Assembly: GCA_024330265.1 (NCBI GenBank)
Contig: JANDLT010000017.1
Span: 1 to 64,000 of the forward strand
Direction of reading: 5' to 3'
DNA length: 64,000 nucleotides
Source: Pyrinomonadaceae bacterium MAG19_C2-C3
GTDB lineage: Bacteria; Acidobacteriota; Blastocatellia; Pyrinomonadales; Pyrinomonadaceae
In this document: piece after piece, positions 18,106 to 26,464 of the stretch
Layout of the letters: each line of letters starts with the position of its first letter
Numbering within the stretch: the first letter of the stretch is position 1
The notes under the pieces: model-generated
Told to the model about the DNA's origin: nothing
What the model saw: the letters and a program-made list of their open reading frames with translations, nothing else
The model's database searches: none
Position numbers and translations under genes: made by a program

Positions 18106-18741
18106 ATGAACGATGCGAAGATGATTGACCTTGAAGCCTTCGTTCTCGTCGGCGGGCTAAGTCGCCGTATGGGAACGCCGAAGCACAGGTTAATGTTCGA
18201 GACGGTGACGGCGACGATGTTGATGACGGAGCGCATCGCGCGGACGCTCGAAATTGTCGCGCGCCGTCCGGTGCGGCTTGTGGTTCATGGCGACGAAGTT
18301 CTCGACCCGCGACTCGCGCACCGCGCACACGTCAAAGATGTGTATGCCGAACGCTCTGCCCTGACCGCAGTCCATGCCGCCCTCGCTCATGCCGACGCCG
18401 CGTGGGTCGCCGTCGTCGCGTGTGATTTGCCGTTCGTCACATCCGATTTGTTTGCACGGCTCGCGGCGCTTAGTTCCGGTTATGATACGGTTGTTCCGGT
18501 TGATGAAGCCGCGCGAACGCAACCCTTGTGCGCCCTGTACCGTCCGGCGGCGTGCCTTCCGGCGGCGACCACATTGCTTGACGCGGGCGAACATCGCGCG
18601 GGAGCATTGCTCGAAACGGTCGCCACGCGCTTCGTCACACACGATGAACTTGCCGACCTCGATGCGGCGACGCAATTTTTCTTTAACGTCAACACGCCGG
18701 AAGATTACGAACGCGCACGCCTGATGCGATTTTCAACTTGA
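18106..18741 (+). CDS. mobA: Molybdenum cofactor guanylyltransferase (MobA-like)
   Basis: Nucleotidyltransferase that attaches GMP to molybdopterin. It carries the family motif AFVLVGGLSRRMGTPKHRL near the N-terminus, ACDLPFVTSDL in the middle and FNVNTPEDYERA at the end, as in MobA. The open frame begins at 17920 but runs through an inverted-repeat element; ATG 18106 (or 18121) is the natural start, giving 211 residues. No Shine-Dalgarno is obvious. No other molybdopterin genes are in the window; a broader nucleotidyltransferase (MocA-like) role cannot be excluded. Confidence 0.85.
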   Translation: MNDAKMIDLEAFVLVGGLSRRMGTPKHRLMFETVTATMLMTERIARTLEIVARRPVRLVVHGDEVLDPRLAHRAHVKDVYAERSALTAVHAALAHADAAWVAVVACDLPFVTSDLFARLAALSSGYDTVVPVDEAARTQPLCALYRPAACLPAATTLLDAGEHRAGALLETVATRFVTHDELADLDAATQFFFNVNTPEDYERARLMRFST

Positions 18742-18890
18742 CCTGACAACGGGTCAATCATTTAGCATAAGTTTTAGAGGTCACGTCTTTTGGCGTCGCG
18801 CTCGCGTTTTACATCTTCACACCTCGACGGCGCGTTGTCTTTCAACGTATCTACATTCACAGGTTTAACCTGAACATCATTGACACCGAT

Positions 18891-19856
18891 ATGATTTCAC
18901 GCCGCCACCCGCGCCGCACGCGCACACTTCTTCCCGTCATCATTCTCCTTCTAATAGGAATGACGGCTTTCGTTATGTGGCTCGCTTATACGGCGACACA
19001 CCCGCCGACGCGCCCGTATCTCGTCACGCCCGAACGCTTCTCGTCACTTAGCGAACAGGGTTCGCGTGCGACCGAAGAAACATGGCAGAACCGCGACGGC
19101 ACAACGGCACGCGGCTGGCTCTTACGCGGCACGGAAGGCGCGCCCGCCGTCATCATGCTCCACGCCTTCGAGCGCGACCGTTCATCGTTTCTCAATCTCG
19201 GCGTCAAACTAAACGAAGCGACCAACTTCACCGTGTTATGGACTGACGCACGCGCTCACGGCGAAAATCCTATCGGCGGCGCGTCCGCCTTCGGTGCGCG
19301 CGAAGGCGCGGATGTGATTGATGCGCTCAACTACTTACGCACGCTCAAAGCGCGCGACGGGATGCCGCTCATCTCCGCCGATGTCGGCATCTATGGCGTT
19401 GAAATGGGAGCCTACGCCGCCCTTGCCGCCGCGACCCAAGACCCCGCCGTGCGCGCCCTCGTTCTCGATTCAATCATCAGCGAACCCGACGAACTTTTGC
19501 GCCTCGCCGTCCGGCGGCGTACAAGCCTCAATTCATCAATCGTCAACTCGCTCGCCGGGCTTGGCACGCGCCTTTACTTTTTCGGCTCTTACGACAACAC
19601 GCCCGCCTGTACACTCGCCGCGCGACTGAACGCCGGCACGCGCGTCATGCTTTTAAGCGGCGCGGACGCCGGTGCTTTACGCGACCAGACCGCGCAACTT
19701 GCCGGATGCCTGCCCGCTCAAGCCCGCGTCGAACTCAACACCGAAATCCCCGTCACAGGTCTTAGCGTCATCTCCGCGACGGGCGTTGAATCCGAAGCCT
19801 ACGACCGCCGCGTGATAGATTTCTTCGACCGTATGCTGCGTGAAAATAGTGGATAA
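18891..19856 (+). CDS. Membrane-anchored alpha/beta-hydrolase-like protein lacking the nucleophile
   Basis: 321 residues. A single N-terminal membrane segment (LLPVIILLLIGMTAFVMWLAY) anchors an alpha/beta-hydrolase fold: APAVIMLHAF (strand and oxyanion region), WTDARAHGEN, the elbow GIYGVEMGAYAAL and ALVLDSIIS. The elbow reads G-V-E-M-G, with Glu in place of Ser, and the expected catalytic His near the C-terminus (GVESEAYDRRVIDFF) is missing too. It is therefore probably not a classical esterase; a binding or structural role is an inference. Its last codons (NSG-stop) lie in a heptamer repeat shared with the convergent glycosyltransferase gene. Confidence 0.82.
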   Translation: MISRRHPRRTRTLLPVIILLLIGMTAFVMWLAYTATHPPTRPYLVTPERFSSLSEQGSRATEETWQNRDGTTARGWLLRGTEGAPAVIMLHAFERDRSSFLNLGVKLNEATNFTVLWTDARAHGENPIGGASAFGAREGADVIDALNYLRTLKARDGMPLISADVGIYGVEMGAYAALAAATQDPAVRALVLDSIISEPDELLRLAVRRRTSLNSSIVNSLAGLGTRLYFFGSYDNTPACTLAARLNAGTRVMLLSGADAGALRDQTAQLAGCLPAQARVELNTEIPVTGLSVISATGVESEAYDRRVIDFFDRMLRENSG

Positions 19857-19913
19857 CGGATAGTGGATAGTGGATAGTGAAAAGGCGGTTCTTAAGCTAT
19901 CCACTATCCGTTA
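19850..19913. repeat. Inverted heptamer array (GGATAGT) between convergent genes
   Basis: Tandem GGATAGT units on the left arm and the complementary CTATCCA words at 19899-19912. The array gives both flanking convergent genes their final codons: each ends Ser-Gly-stop, one TAA and one TAG. It may act as a bidirectional terminator hairpin. Confidence 0.85.
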
Positions 19914-21648
19914 GTTTCACCCCGACCAAAATCACATCATCGTTTTCACCGATGACTTCAACCACCAATCCGCTTGAATGTTCGAGTTGCTTTACGCCTT
20001 CGCGGTTCGTCGTAATTAACACCCGTCCGGCGTCCGCATCGCGTACCGCATCGGCTACGTTTTCAATTGTTTCCAACTTGCGCGGTTCGCCTTCCGCGTC
20101 ATAGACGATGCGCCCCGCGTGGTAAAACTCCGCCGTCCGGTCAATAGTATGAAGACCATAAAGCGGGGCGTCCGCATATCCACGTTGTGACGCCGCGAGT
20201 TGGTCACGCAATGAAAACCGATTGCCCGTCGTGCGTTCATTCATGCCGCCCGCGATGATGACGATGCTCGCCAAAGTCGCCGCGATAATCAAAGTCGCCG
20301 CCCGCCCGGTTGCGCGTGACGACCACGCCGCGACCACGCCGCACGCGAAGCCTATCAACCCTAATATCAATGCGGAGGGGAAATTTATAACCTGCATTCT
20401 CAAGCCGACCGCCGCGCCGCACACCGCCGCGATGCTTACCAAACACCCTGTCGCCGTCAGCCACACATCACTACGCCCACGCATCCTCACCAAACGCGCA
20501 CCGACCAACAAAGCCGCACCCGGCAATGCGGGCAGCACATAGCCCGGCAACTTTGACCCCGATAGGGAAAAGAACGCGACCGGAACAACCAGCCACGCGA
20601 GAGCGAACAGATTCAGACGCCCGACGATTTCATCTCCCGTCATCGCATCTTTCGTCACCGCATCGCCGCGCATCCTCATCACTTTATCTTCACCGCGCCA
20701 TGCCGCTTTGATCCCTTCGAGCGTCGCCTTCAGAAGAACTAAAGACCACGGCAACACGAGTGCGAGGATGACGGGCAGGTAGAAATAGAACGGTTGCGGG
20801 TGACGATATTTGTTTGAAACATAACGCGCGAAGTGGTGTTGAATAAAGAACTCATCAATGAACGTCCACCCGTGCCGCATGATGACCGGAACGTACCAGA
20901 GGCTTGCGACCGCGATTGTCAGCCACACGCCCCACACTAGACTGCGCCACCAGAAACCTTCCGGCACACGCCTTCGCAAAACGAAATACACTCCCGCGAT
21001 TCCGGCGGGCAGCACCACGCCGATTAAGCCTTTCGCCAGCAACGCCGCTCCCATAAACGCATAACACCCCGCGATGAACCACCGCCGCTTCACACACTTT
21101 GCTTCGATGTCCGCCGCGAACAAACACGATAGCGCGCACGCCGTCGCCGCCGTGATGTAAATATCGAAACTCGCCGCGCGTGCGAACACCAGCAAACCCA
21201 AACACGATGCCGTCACACCCGCGCACATCGCCCCAATTCCGCGCCACTTCGCCGCGCTCACCCGCTCAACGCTTCGCCCGATGCCCCACACCGCCGCGAC
21301 CGTACACAATCCCGCGATTGCCGAACCCAGACGCGCGGCGTACTCGCTCGCTCCGAACAAAGCGAACCCGACGCGCATCGCCCAGTAAGGCAGCGCCGGT
21401 TTCTCGAACCATGTAAAACCGCCGAGCGTCGGCGTCACCCAATCGCCACGCCCCCACATCTCGCGCGCCACCTGTGCATAGCGCGGCTCATCGGGTCCCG
21501 TCAGAGGCAACGCCCCCAAGCCGTACAAATAGACGAACACGACCCCGACGCACATCACCGCGCTCACCATACGCCGTCGCGCATCACTCGCTGAAGTTTC
21601 GCGCCCGTCATGTTTTTCCGTTGAGTTGGCAGCCCGTTTATCTTGCAA
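19897..21648 (-). CDS. ArnT/PMT-type membrane glycosyltransferase (GT39/GT83 fold)
   Basis: 583 residues, polytopic. After a short cytoplasmic N-terminus come about 11-12 hydrophobic segments. The first periplasmic loop holds PLTGPDEPRYAQVAREM, which includes the DEPRYA motif of ArnT-like undecaprenyl-phosphate-sugar transferases, and FTWFEKPALPYW. It probably moves a sugar from a polyprenyl carrier to lipid A, a glycan or a protein. The start is TTG 21648 (GGTGA upstream) or ATG 21570 (MVSAVMCVGV). The last residues TDSG are encoded by a heptamer repeat. The gene is divergent from the Gfo/Idh/MocA gene. Confidence 0.88.
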   Translation of the reverse strand: MQDKRAANSTEKHDGRETSASDARRRMVSAVMCVGVVFVYLYGLGALPLTGPDEPRYAQVAREMWGRGDWVTPTLGGFTWFEKPALPYWAMRVGFALFGASEYAARLGSAIAGLCTVAAVWGIGRSVERVSAAKWRGIGAMCAGVTASCLGLLVFARAASFDIYITAATACALSCLFAADIEAKCVKRRWFIAGCYAFMGAALLAKGLIGVVLPAGIAGVYFVLRRRVPEGFWWRSLVWGVWLTIAVASLWYVPVIMRHGWTFIDEFFIQHHFARYVSNKYRHPQPFYFYLPVILALVLPWSLVLLKATLEGIKAAWRGEDKVMRMRGDAVTKDAMTGDEIVGRLNLFALAWLVVPVAFFSLSGSKLPGYVLPALPGAALLVGARLVRMRGRSDVWLTATGCLVSIAAVCGAAVGLRMQVINFPSALILGLIGFACGVVAAWSSRATGRAATLIIAATLASIVIIAGGMNERTTGNRFSLRDQLAASQRGYADAPLYGLHTIDRTAEFYHAGRIVYDAEGEPRKLETIENVADAVRDADAGRVLITTNREGVKQLEHSSGLVVEVIGENDDVILVGVKLTDSG

Positions 21649-21674
21649 GTATATTCACCGTGAGTTCGATATTA

Positions 21675-21790
21675 AGAAGCAGAAAGATTCTATCCGCGAA
21701 ACAACACGAAACGGCACGAACCAAAGCCGGATTTCTTTACTGTCTTTATTCGTGTTGTTTCGCGTGATTCGTGGATAAAAGCTTTCTTGT
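21675..21790. repeat. Inverted-repeat element with CACGAAAC words
   Basis: Arms about 21675-21720 and 21745-21790 are imperfect inverted copies (AGAAAGATTCTATCC / GGATAAAAGCTTTCT at the outside, CGAAACAACACGAA and its complement inside). It lies between the divergent glycosyltransferase and oxidoreductase genes and probably overlaps their promoters. Confidence 0.75.
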
Positions 21791-21854
21791 CTTACATCAC
21801 CCTCGACGTAATTTCAAATTTGAAATCTCAAATTCGCTCGAAAGGACTTCTCCC

Positions 21855-22898
21855 GTGACCCTACGCACCGCCGTTATCGGCGTCGGCTCGCTCGGACGCC
21901 ATCATGCGCGGCTTCATGCCCGACTCGCGCTTGAAAATCGTCTCACCTTTGTTGGCGTTTGCGATTCAAACGAACCGAACGCGCGCCTTATCGCCGCCGA
22001 ACACAACGTGGTTTTGATAAACGATTGGCGCAAACTTTTGACGGATGAAAGCTTGCGCGTGGATGCCGTCAGCCTTGCGACGCCGACCGAATCGCACGCC
22101 GAAATTGCGTGCGCTCTCTTGGAAGCGGGCGTGCATGTTCTCGTCGAAAAACCCATCGCACTCACGCTCGCCGAAGCCGACCGCATGATTGAAGCCGCGA
22201 CGCGCGGGCGGGCGATTCTTCAAATCGGGCATCTCGAACGTTTCAATCCCGCGCTCGTCGCGCTTCGTCCGTACGTTCGCGCCCCGCTCTATTTCGAGAT
22301 TCACCGCGTCGGGCAGTTCACCGCGCGCTCGCTTGATATAGATGTCGTTCTCGATTTGATGATTCACGATTTGGACATCGTGCAGTGGCTCGTCGGCTAT
22401 GAACACGACTTGCGCGAGATTCACGCCGTCGGGATTCCGGTCTTAACCAATCGCGTTGACGCCGCGAACGCGCGCCTCGTTTTCGCCAACGGCGCGGTTG
22501 CCAACATCACCGCGTCGCGCGTCGGCACGGAGAAGATTCGCAAGATGCGTTTCTTTCAACCGCATGATTACGTCGTCGTTGATTACCACACACGCTTTGC
22601 CTCCATCAGCAGCCTCGCCGCTCCGTCGCCCGCCGTGATGCTCGCCGCGCAAAACGCACAGGCAAACGGCATTGACGCCGCGACCGCATTCGCTTCCGCC
22701 GTTCACACGACGCGCCCCGAAGTTCACGACATCGAACCTTTGCGCGCCGAGATTGAAGCCTTCCTTGACGCCGTGCAAAACAACTCCGCGTCACCCATTC
22801 CCGGCTGGCAAGGACGCCGCGCACTGGGACTCGCGGCGCGCGTGCTTGAGAGCATACACACGCACGCCGCGCAAGCCGGAGTGTCTTTATCATCCTGA
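21855..22898 (+). CDS. Gfo/Idh/MocA family sugar dehydrogenase
   Basis: 347 residues from GTG 21855, chosen because AAAGGA lies at 21841-21846 and the Rossmann motif (AVIGVGSLGRHHARLH) starts at once. EKPIALTLAEADRMI is the conserved EKP motif, and GHLERFNPAL and DLMIHDLDIVQWL mark the substrate domain. It probably oxidises or reduces a nucleotide-sugar or similar carbohydrate with NAD(P); the family includes UDP-GlcNAc 3-dehydrogenases. Its neighbour is a divergent membrane glycosyltransferase, consistent with surface glycan synthesis. The beta-lactamase-fold gene follows after 6 bases. Confidence 0.9.
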   Translation: MTLRTAVIGVGSLGRHHARLHARLALENRLTFVGVCDSNEPNARLIAAEHNVVLINDWRKLLTDESLRVDAVSLATPTESHAEIACALLEAGVHVLVEKPIALTLAEADRMIEAATRGRAILQIGHLERFNPALVALRPYVRAPLYFEIHRVGQFTARSLDIDVVLDLMIHDLDIVQWLVGYEHDLREIHAVGIPVLTNRVDAANARLVFANGAVANITASRVGTEKIRKMRFFQPHDYVVVDYHTRFASISSLAAPSPAVMLAAQNAQANGIDAATAFASAVHTTRPEVHDIEPLRAEIEAFLDAVQNNSASPIPGWQGRRALGLAARVLESIHTHAAQAGVSLSS

Positions 22899-22904
22899 TG
22901 ATTA

Positions 22905-24128
22905 TTGATGACTATGATGAATAATCGTTCGCACATCACGTCAACCATCAGGCAGCAACTCGCCGCCGCATCGCCCGCCGCCCCTGTTGACGGCTTGCTT
23001 GACGAATCAAGCCGTGACGGAGAATTTTCGTCGGCGGTCTATGCCGTCTGGCACGCGGGAACGATTGTTCACGCGAACGCGCGCGGTCACGCCGTCCGTT
23101 CACCGCGTATCATCAACGCCACACGCGACACGATTTATGATTTGGCTTCGCTCACCAAACCGCTCGTCACCACACTGCTCTGCGCTATCTTCATCGAACG
23201 CGGCACGCTCAAACTTGACGCCCCCGTATCGCACTATCTCCCCGCGTTCGACACACCGGACAAACGCCTCATCACCACCCGCCACCTTCTGACGCACACC
23301 GGCGGGCTTCCCGCGTGGCGTCCACTTTGTCTTTTAACGAAGGCTCAAAGCGCACAAACTTTATCTCATATCGCCCGTCTCGAACTCGCGTACCGACCGG
23401 GCGCGCAAGTCGTTTATAGCGACTTGGGCTTTATCACGCTCGGCATGATGTGCGAACGGATTGGCGAAACGTCGCTTGCCACACTCGCCGCACGCGAAAT
23501 CTTTGAACCGTTAAATTTAACGCACACATTCTTCAATCCGCCCGCTTCTTTGCGCGAAACAATCGCCGCTTCCGAATCACACGGCAATCTTTACGAACGC
23601 GACATGAGCGCAACGCACGATGACACCACTGATGATGAGGACGATGACAACCGCGCGTCATGCTTTCGCACCCGTCCGATTTGGGGCGAAGTGCATGACG
23701 GCAACGCGCACTTTCTCGGTGGGCTTGCGGGTCACGCCGGACTCTTTTCAAACATCGCGGAAACCGTCACCATCGCCACGCAGTTTCTTCCACGTCACTC
23801 AAACTTGCTTCACGACCCCGCGACCTTTCGCTTATTCGACACCGACATGACGCCCGACTTGAACGAAGCCCGCGCCATGGGTTGGCAACTCGCCGCGACA
23901 CCCGAATCAACCGCCGGAACGTCGCTTCCACCCTCAAGCTTCGGGCATCTCGGCTTCACCGGAACAAGCCTCTGGATTGACGGCGCGCACGAAAACATCT
24001 TCGCCCTGCTCACCAATCGCACGCACGACCATCCGCTCCCCTTCGCCAACATCAACCGCACACGCCGCCGCTTTCACACAACCGCGAACGAATTGATTCA
24101 TCGGCTCATCGGTTCAATTAAGAAATGA
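22905..24128 (+). CDS. Serine hydrolase of the class C beta-lactamase fold
   Basis: 407 residues; starts ATG 22905 or the ATGs at 22914/22917. SLTK (SxxK) lies in YDLASLTKPLVTT, the second motif reads YSD (VVYSDLGFITLG) in place of YxN, and HLGGLAGHAGLFS supplies the third, KTG-like region. HLLTHTGGLP is typical of these esterase/peptidase-like proteins. No signal peptide is visible, so it may be cytoplasmic, unlike true AmpC. An Asp/Thr-rich loop is at about 235-250. Possible activity is esterase or D-aminopeptidase. It is probably co-transcribed with the upstream dehydrogenase (6-base gap). Confidence 0.87.
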   Translation: MMTMMNNRSHITSTIRQQLAAASPAAPVDGLLDESSRDGEFSSAVYAVWHAGTIVHANARGHAVRSPRIINATRDTIYDLASLTKPLVTTLLCAIFIERGTLKLDAPVSHYLPAFDTPDKRLITTRHLLTHTGGLPAWRPLCLLTKAQSAQTLSHIARLELAYRPGAQVVYSDLGFITLGMMCERIGETSLATLAAREIFEPLNLTHTFFNPPASLRETIAASESHGNLYERDMSATHDDTTDDEDDDNRASCFRTRPIWGEVHDGNAHFLGGLAGHAGLFSNIAETVTIATQFLPRHSNLLHDPATFRLFDTDMTPDLNEARAMGWQLAATPESTAGTSLPPSSFGHLGFTGTSLWIDGAHENIFALLTNRTHDHPLPFANINRTRRRFHTTANELIHRLIGSIKK

Positions 24129-24255
24129 ATCAATGAGACAATTCCCCACAATGCGTTTCTCACGCGCTCAACTCACAGGCTTGATACTCGTCGCCATCAT
24201 CATCTGGCTCGTCATCGCCCTGCGCCTTTTATTGAGTCAATGAACCAATGAATCA
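24129..24255. repeat. Octamer repeats flanking a tiny ORF before miaA
   Basis: Words of the form CAATGAAC/CAATGAAT are repeated at 24129-24138 and, as three tandem copies, at about 24238-24262. Both are followed by CAATTCCCCA, so the start of the tiny ORF and the start of miaA (ATGAACCAATTCCCC) look like copies of one sequence. Confidence 0.7.
24133..24243 (+). CDS. Possible 36-residue single-span membrane protein
   Basis: ATG AGA CAA TTC ... to TGA at 24241 gives a 36-residue peptide (or 30 from ATG 24151). It has a short basic N-terminus (MRFSRAQ) and one strongly hydrophobic segment, LTGLILVAIIIWLVIALRLLL. It lies 4 bases after the serine hydrolase stop and 12 bases before miaA. Composition supports a real small membrane protein, but there is no strong Shine-Dalgarno and no known family. 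Confidence 0.45.
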   Translation: MRQFPTMRFSRAQLTGLILVAIIIWLVIALRLLLSQ

Positions 24256-25206
24256 ATGAACCAATTCCCCATCATCGCCGTCGTCGGTTCGACCGCTTCC
24301 GGTAAGAGCGCGCTCGGCATACGTCTCGCGCTGGAGTTCGCGGGCGAAGTCATCAACTGCGATTCGGTTCAGGTTTATCGTGACATCGAAATTGCGACCG
24401 CGAAGGTTTCACTTGCCGAACGTCAAACTGTGCCGCACCACTTATTAGATTTCGTATCGCCCGACGTGACATACACGGCGGGAACTTGGGCGCGCGACGC
24501 GGCTTCGGTAATCTCTGACATCACCGCACGCGCACGTCTCCCTATCATCGTCGGCGGCACGGGTTTTTACCTTCGTGCGCTGCGTGCGCCGTTGTGTGAA
24601 GCCGCCGCGACCGACCTTGATTTGCGCGAACGCTTAACCCGTTTGCGCGCCCGTCACGGAGCAGAACACCTGCACCGCATACTAAAGCGCGTTGACCCGA
24701 CGGGTGCTGCCAGACTTCATCCGCGCGATTGGTCACGCACGACGCGCGCCATCGAAGTTTGGTTTCAATCTAAACGAACGCTTTCCGACGCTTGGACGCG
24801 CGACTCCGAACACGAATCCGCCCCGCTCATCTCTGCCCCGCTTCACGTCATCGCCCTGCGACCGGAGCGCGACCGGCTTTACGCGCGCATCAATGCCCGC
24901 ACCCTCGACCACTTCAAACAAGGCTTAGTCGAAGAAGTTCGCTCCTTGCTTGCACGCGGCTTTAGCCCGCACTCGAACGCACTCGGCGCGCACGGCTATC
25001 GGCGCGTCGTCGAATACTTGAACGGCACGCGCACGCTTGACAGTGCCGTCGAACAGACGCGGCTCGATGTGCGCCATTACGCGAAACGTCAGATGACATG
25101 GTTTCGCCGTGAACCGGATGTGGAATGGTTCGACGGTTTCGGTGATGATGCGACGACACAACGTTTCGTCATCAATCGCGTCGCGGAAATCTTGCGTGCC
25201 GCTTAA
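24256..25206 (+). CDS. miaA: tRNA dimethylallyltransferase MiaA
   Basis: Adds dimethylallyl to A37 of tRNAs reading UNN codons. 316 residues: P-loop GSTASGKSALG near the N-terminus, INCDSVQVYRDIEIATAKVS, VPHHLLDFVSPD, IIVGGTGFYLRAL and the C-terminal KRQMTWFRREPDVEWF, all standard MiaA landmarks. The start ATG is inside an octamer repeat; no Shine-Dalgarno is seen. hfq follows 160 bases downstream, the classical miaA-hfq arrangement. Confidence 0.96.
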   Translation: MNQFPIIAVVGSTASGKSALGIRLALEFAGEVINCDSVQVYRDIEIATAKVSLAERQTVPHHLLDFVSPDVTYTAGTWARDAASVISDITARARLPIIVGGTGFYLRALRAPLCEAAATDLDLRERLTRLRARHGAEHLHRILKRVDPTGAARLHPRDWSRTTRAIEVWFQSKRTLSDAWTRDSEHESAPLISAPLHVIALRPERDRLYARINARTLDHFKQGLVEEVRSLLARGFSPHSNALGAHGYRRVVEYLNGTRTLDSAVEQTRLDVRHYAKRQMTWFRREPDVEWFDGFGDDATTQRFVINRVAEILRAA

Positions 25207-25366
25207 CTTAAACGTGCGTACTTCGCACGCTTTCTGCGACTTTTCCTTGTATGTCCTCAAGTGTGTGGTGTAATCTCCACGCCGCGCCTACATCGTCTTG
25301 TAGGCATAATCTCGCAATTTAACTTATGCACCGTTTCCTGTGCCGTTTCGATTGTCGGAGGCTCGT

Positions 25367-25678
25367 GTGGACACCAAACCCGCTCCCCAAAATATTCAGG
25401 ATGCATTCTTAAACACCTTGCGCCGCGAACGCGATGCCGTGACGATCTACCTTGTCAACGGAGCTAAACTCGTCGGGCGCATCAAAAGCTTTGACAAGTT
25501 TTCCGTGCTGCTCGATTCCAACGCGCAAGAGCAGTTGATTTTCAAACACGCGATTTCAACCATCATTCACACGCGCGTCAAGACCGGCGAATTCAAAGCA
25601 CCGACCAACGCCGAATCTCAATCGTCGAACCCGTTGCCCACATCCTCAACCGACCACGACACATCAACGAGAACCTAA
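25367..25678 (+). CDS. hfq: RNA chaperone Hfq
   Basis: 103 residues from GTG 25367, chosen for GGAGG 5 bases upstream and because the Sm1 fold starts directly ([20 protein letters not shown]). The Sm1 segment reads [21 protein letters not shown] and the Sm2-like segment reads [11 protein letters not shown]; the usual YKHA of Hfq is FKHA here. A 35-residue polar Ser/Thr-rich tail follows. Hexameric binding protein for small RNAs and mRNAs. It follows miaA, as in many bacteria. Confidence 0.95.
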   Translation: MDTKPAPQNIQDAFLNTLRRERDAVTIYLVNGAKLVGRIKSFDKFSVLLDSNAQEQLIFKHAISTIIHTRVKTGEFKAPTNAESQSSNPLPTSSTDHDTSTRT

Positions 25679-25756
25679 CAGCCGACGCCCACTTCCCGTG
25701 TCAAGCCTCACCTCAAGTTTCACCACCCAAAGCCGCATCACGCGCGACTTAAACCT

Positions 25757-26338
25757 GTGAGCGGCTGTGCGGGCATCGGTTTAGCGGGCAGCCATCGCAC
25801 CGGCAAATCTACGCTGGCGCGCGTCATCGCCAAACGCTCCGGCATCCCGTTTATCAAAACCACGACCACCGAAGTTTTCGCCCGACTCGGCTTAGACCCC
25901 GCCGCCAAAATGGATTTTGCGACGCGCTTAAACGTTCAACGCCGCATCCTGCGCGTCTATCAAGAAACGTGGCAAAGCGCACATCTCGCACGACAGCCTT
26001 TCATCACCGACCGCACACCCGTTGATTTACTGGCTTACACGTTCGCTGATATTCAAGGCGGTACCGTAGTCAACGATGACGAACTTGAACTTTACGTCGC
26101 GGATTGCTTCGCCGTCACGAACCGTTTTTTCAAGTCGCTCGTTCTGGTTCAGCCCGGCATCCCGCTCATCTACGCGGCGGGCAAAGCGGCTCTCAACAAA
26201 GCCTACATCGAACACATCAACACGCTTATCATAGGCTTCTGCCACCACGCGCGGCTTGCGGTTTCCGTGCAAGTGCTGCCGCGCGAGATGACGGATTTGG
26301 AAACGCGCATCGAAGCCATAAGAACGATTTCGGGTTAA
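25757..26338 (+). CDS. P-loop nucleotide-binding protein (kinase-like)
   Basis: 193 residues from GTG 25757. Walker A GLAGSHRTGKSTLA is at about 8-21. A Walker-B-like strand could be PFITDRTPVDLLAY at about 76-90, where DRTPVD resembles the DRTxxD of deoxynucleoside-kinase-like and AAA_28 proteins. Later parts have no clear motif. A small-molecule or nucleoside kinase is plausible, but the substrate is unknown. It stands alone between hfq and holB on the same strand. Confidence 0.8.
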   Translation: MSGCAGIGLAGSHRTGKSTLARVIAKRSGIPFIKTTTTEVFARLGLDPAAKMDFATRLNVQRRILRVYQETWQSAHLARQPFITDRTPVDLLAYTFADIQGGTVVNDDELELYVADCFAVTNRFFKSLVLVQPGIPLIYAAGKAALNKAYIEHINTLIIGFCHHARLAVSVQVLPREMTDLETRIEAIRTISG

Positions 26339-26464
26339 GTTTTCCGATATAAAACCCGGAACATCGCATTTCCGCATGATCGCCCGTGCGCTTTTACCCC
26401 GTTCGTTCATGTTATGCTTCCGCTCAATCGTCAGCGCGAAATCTTTCCCGTCAACTTAACTTTC

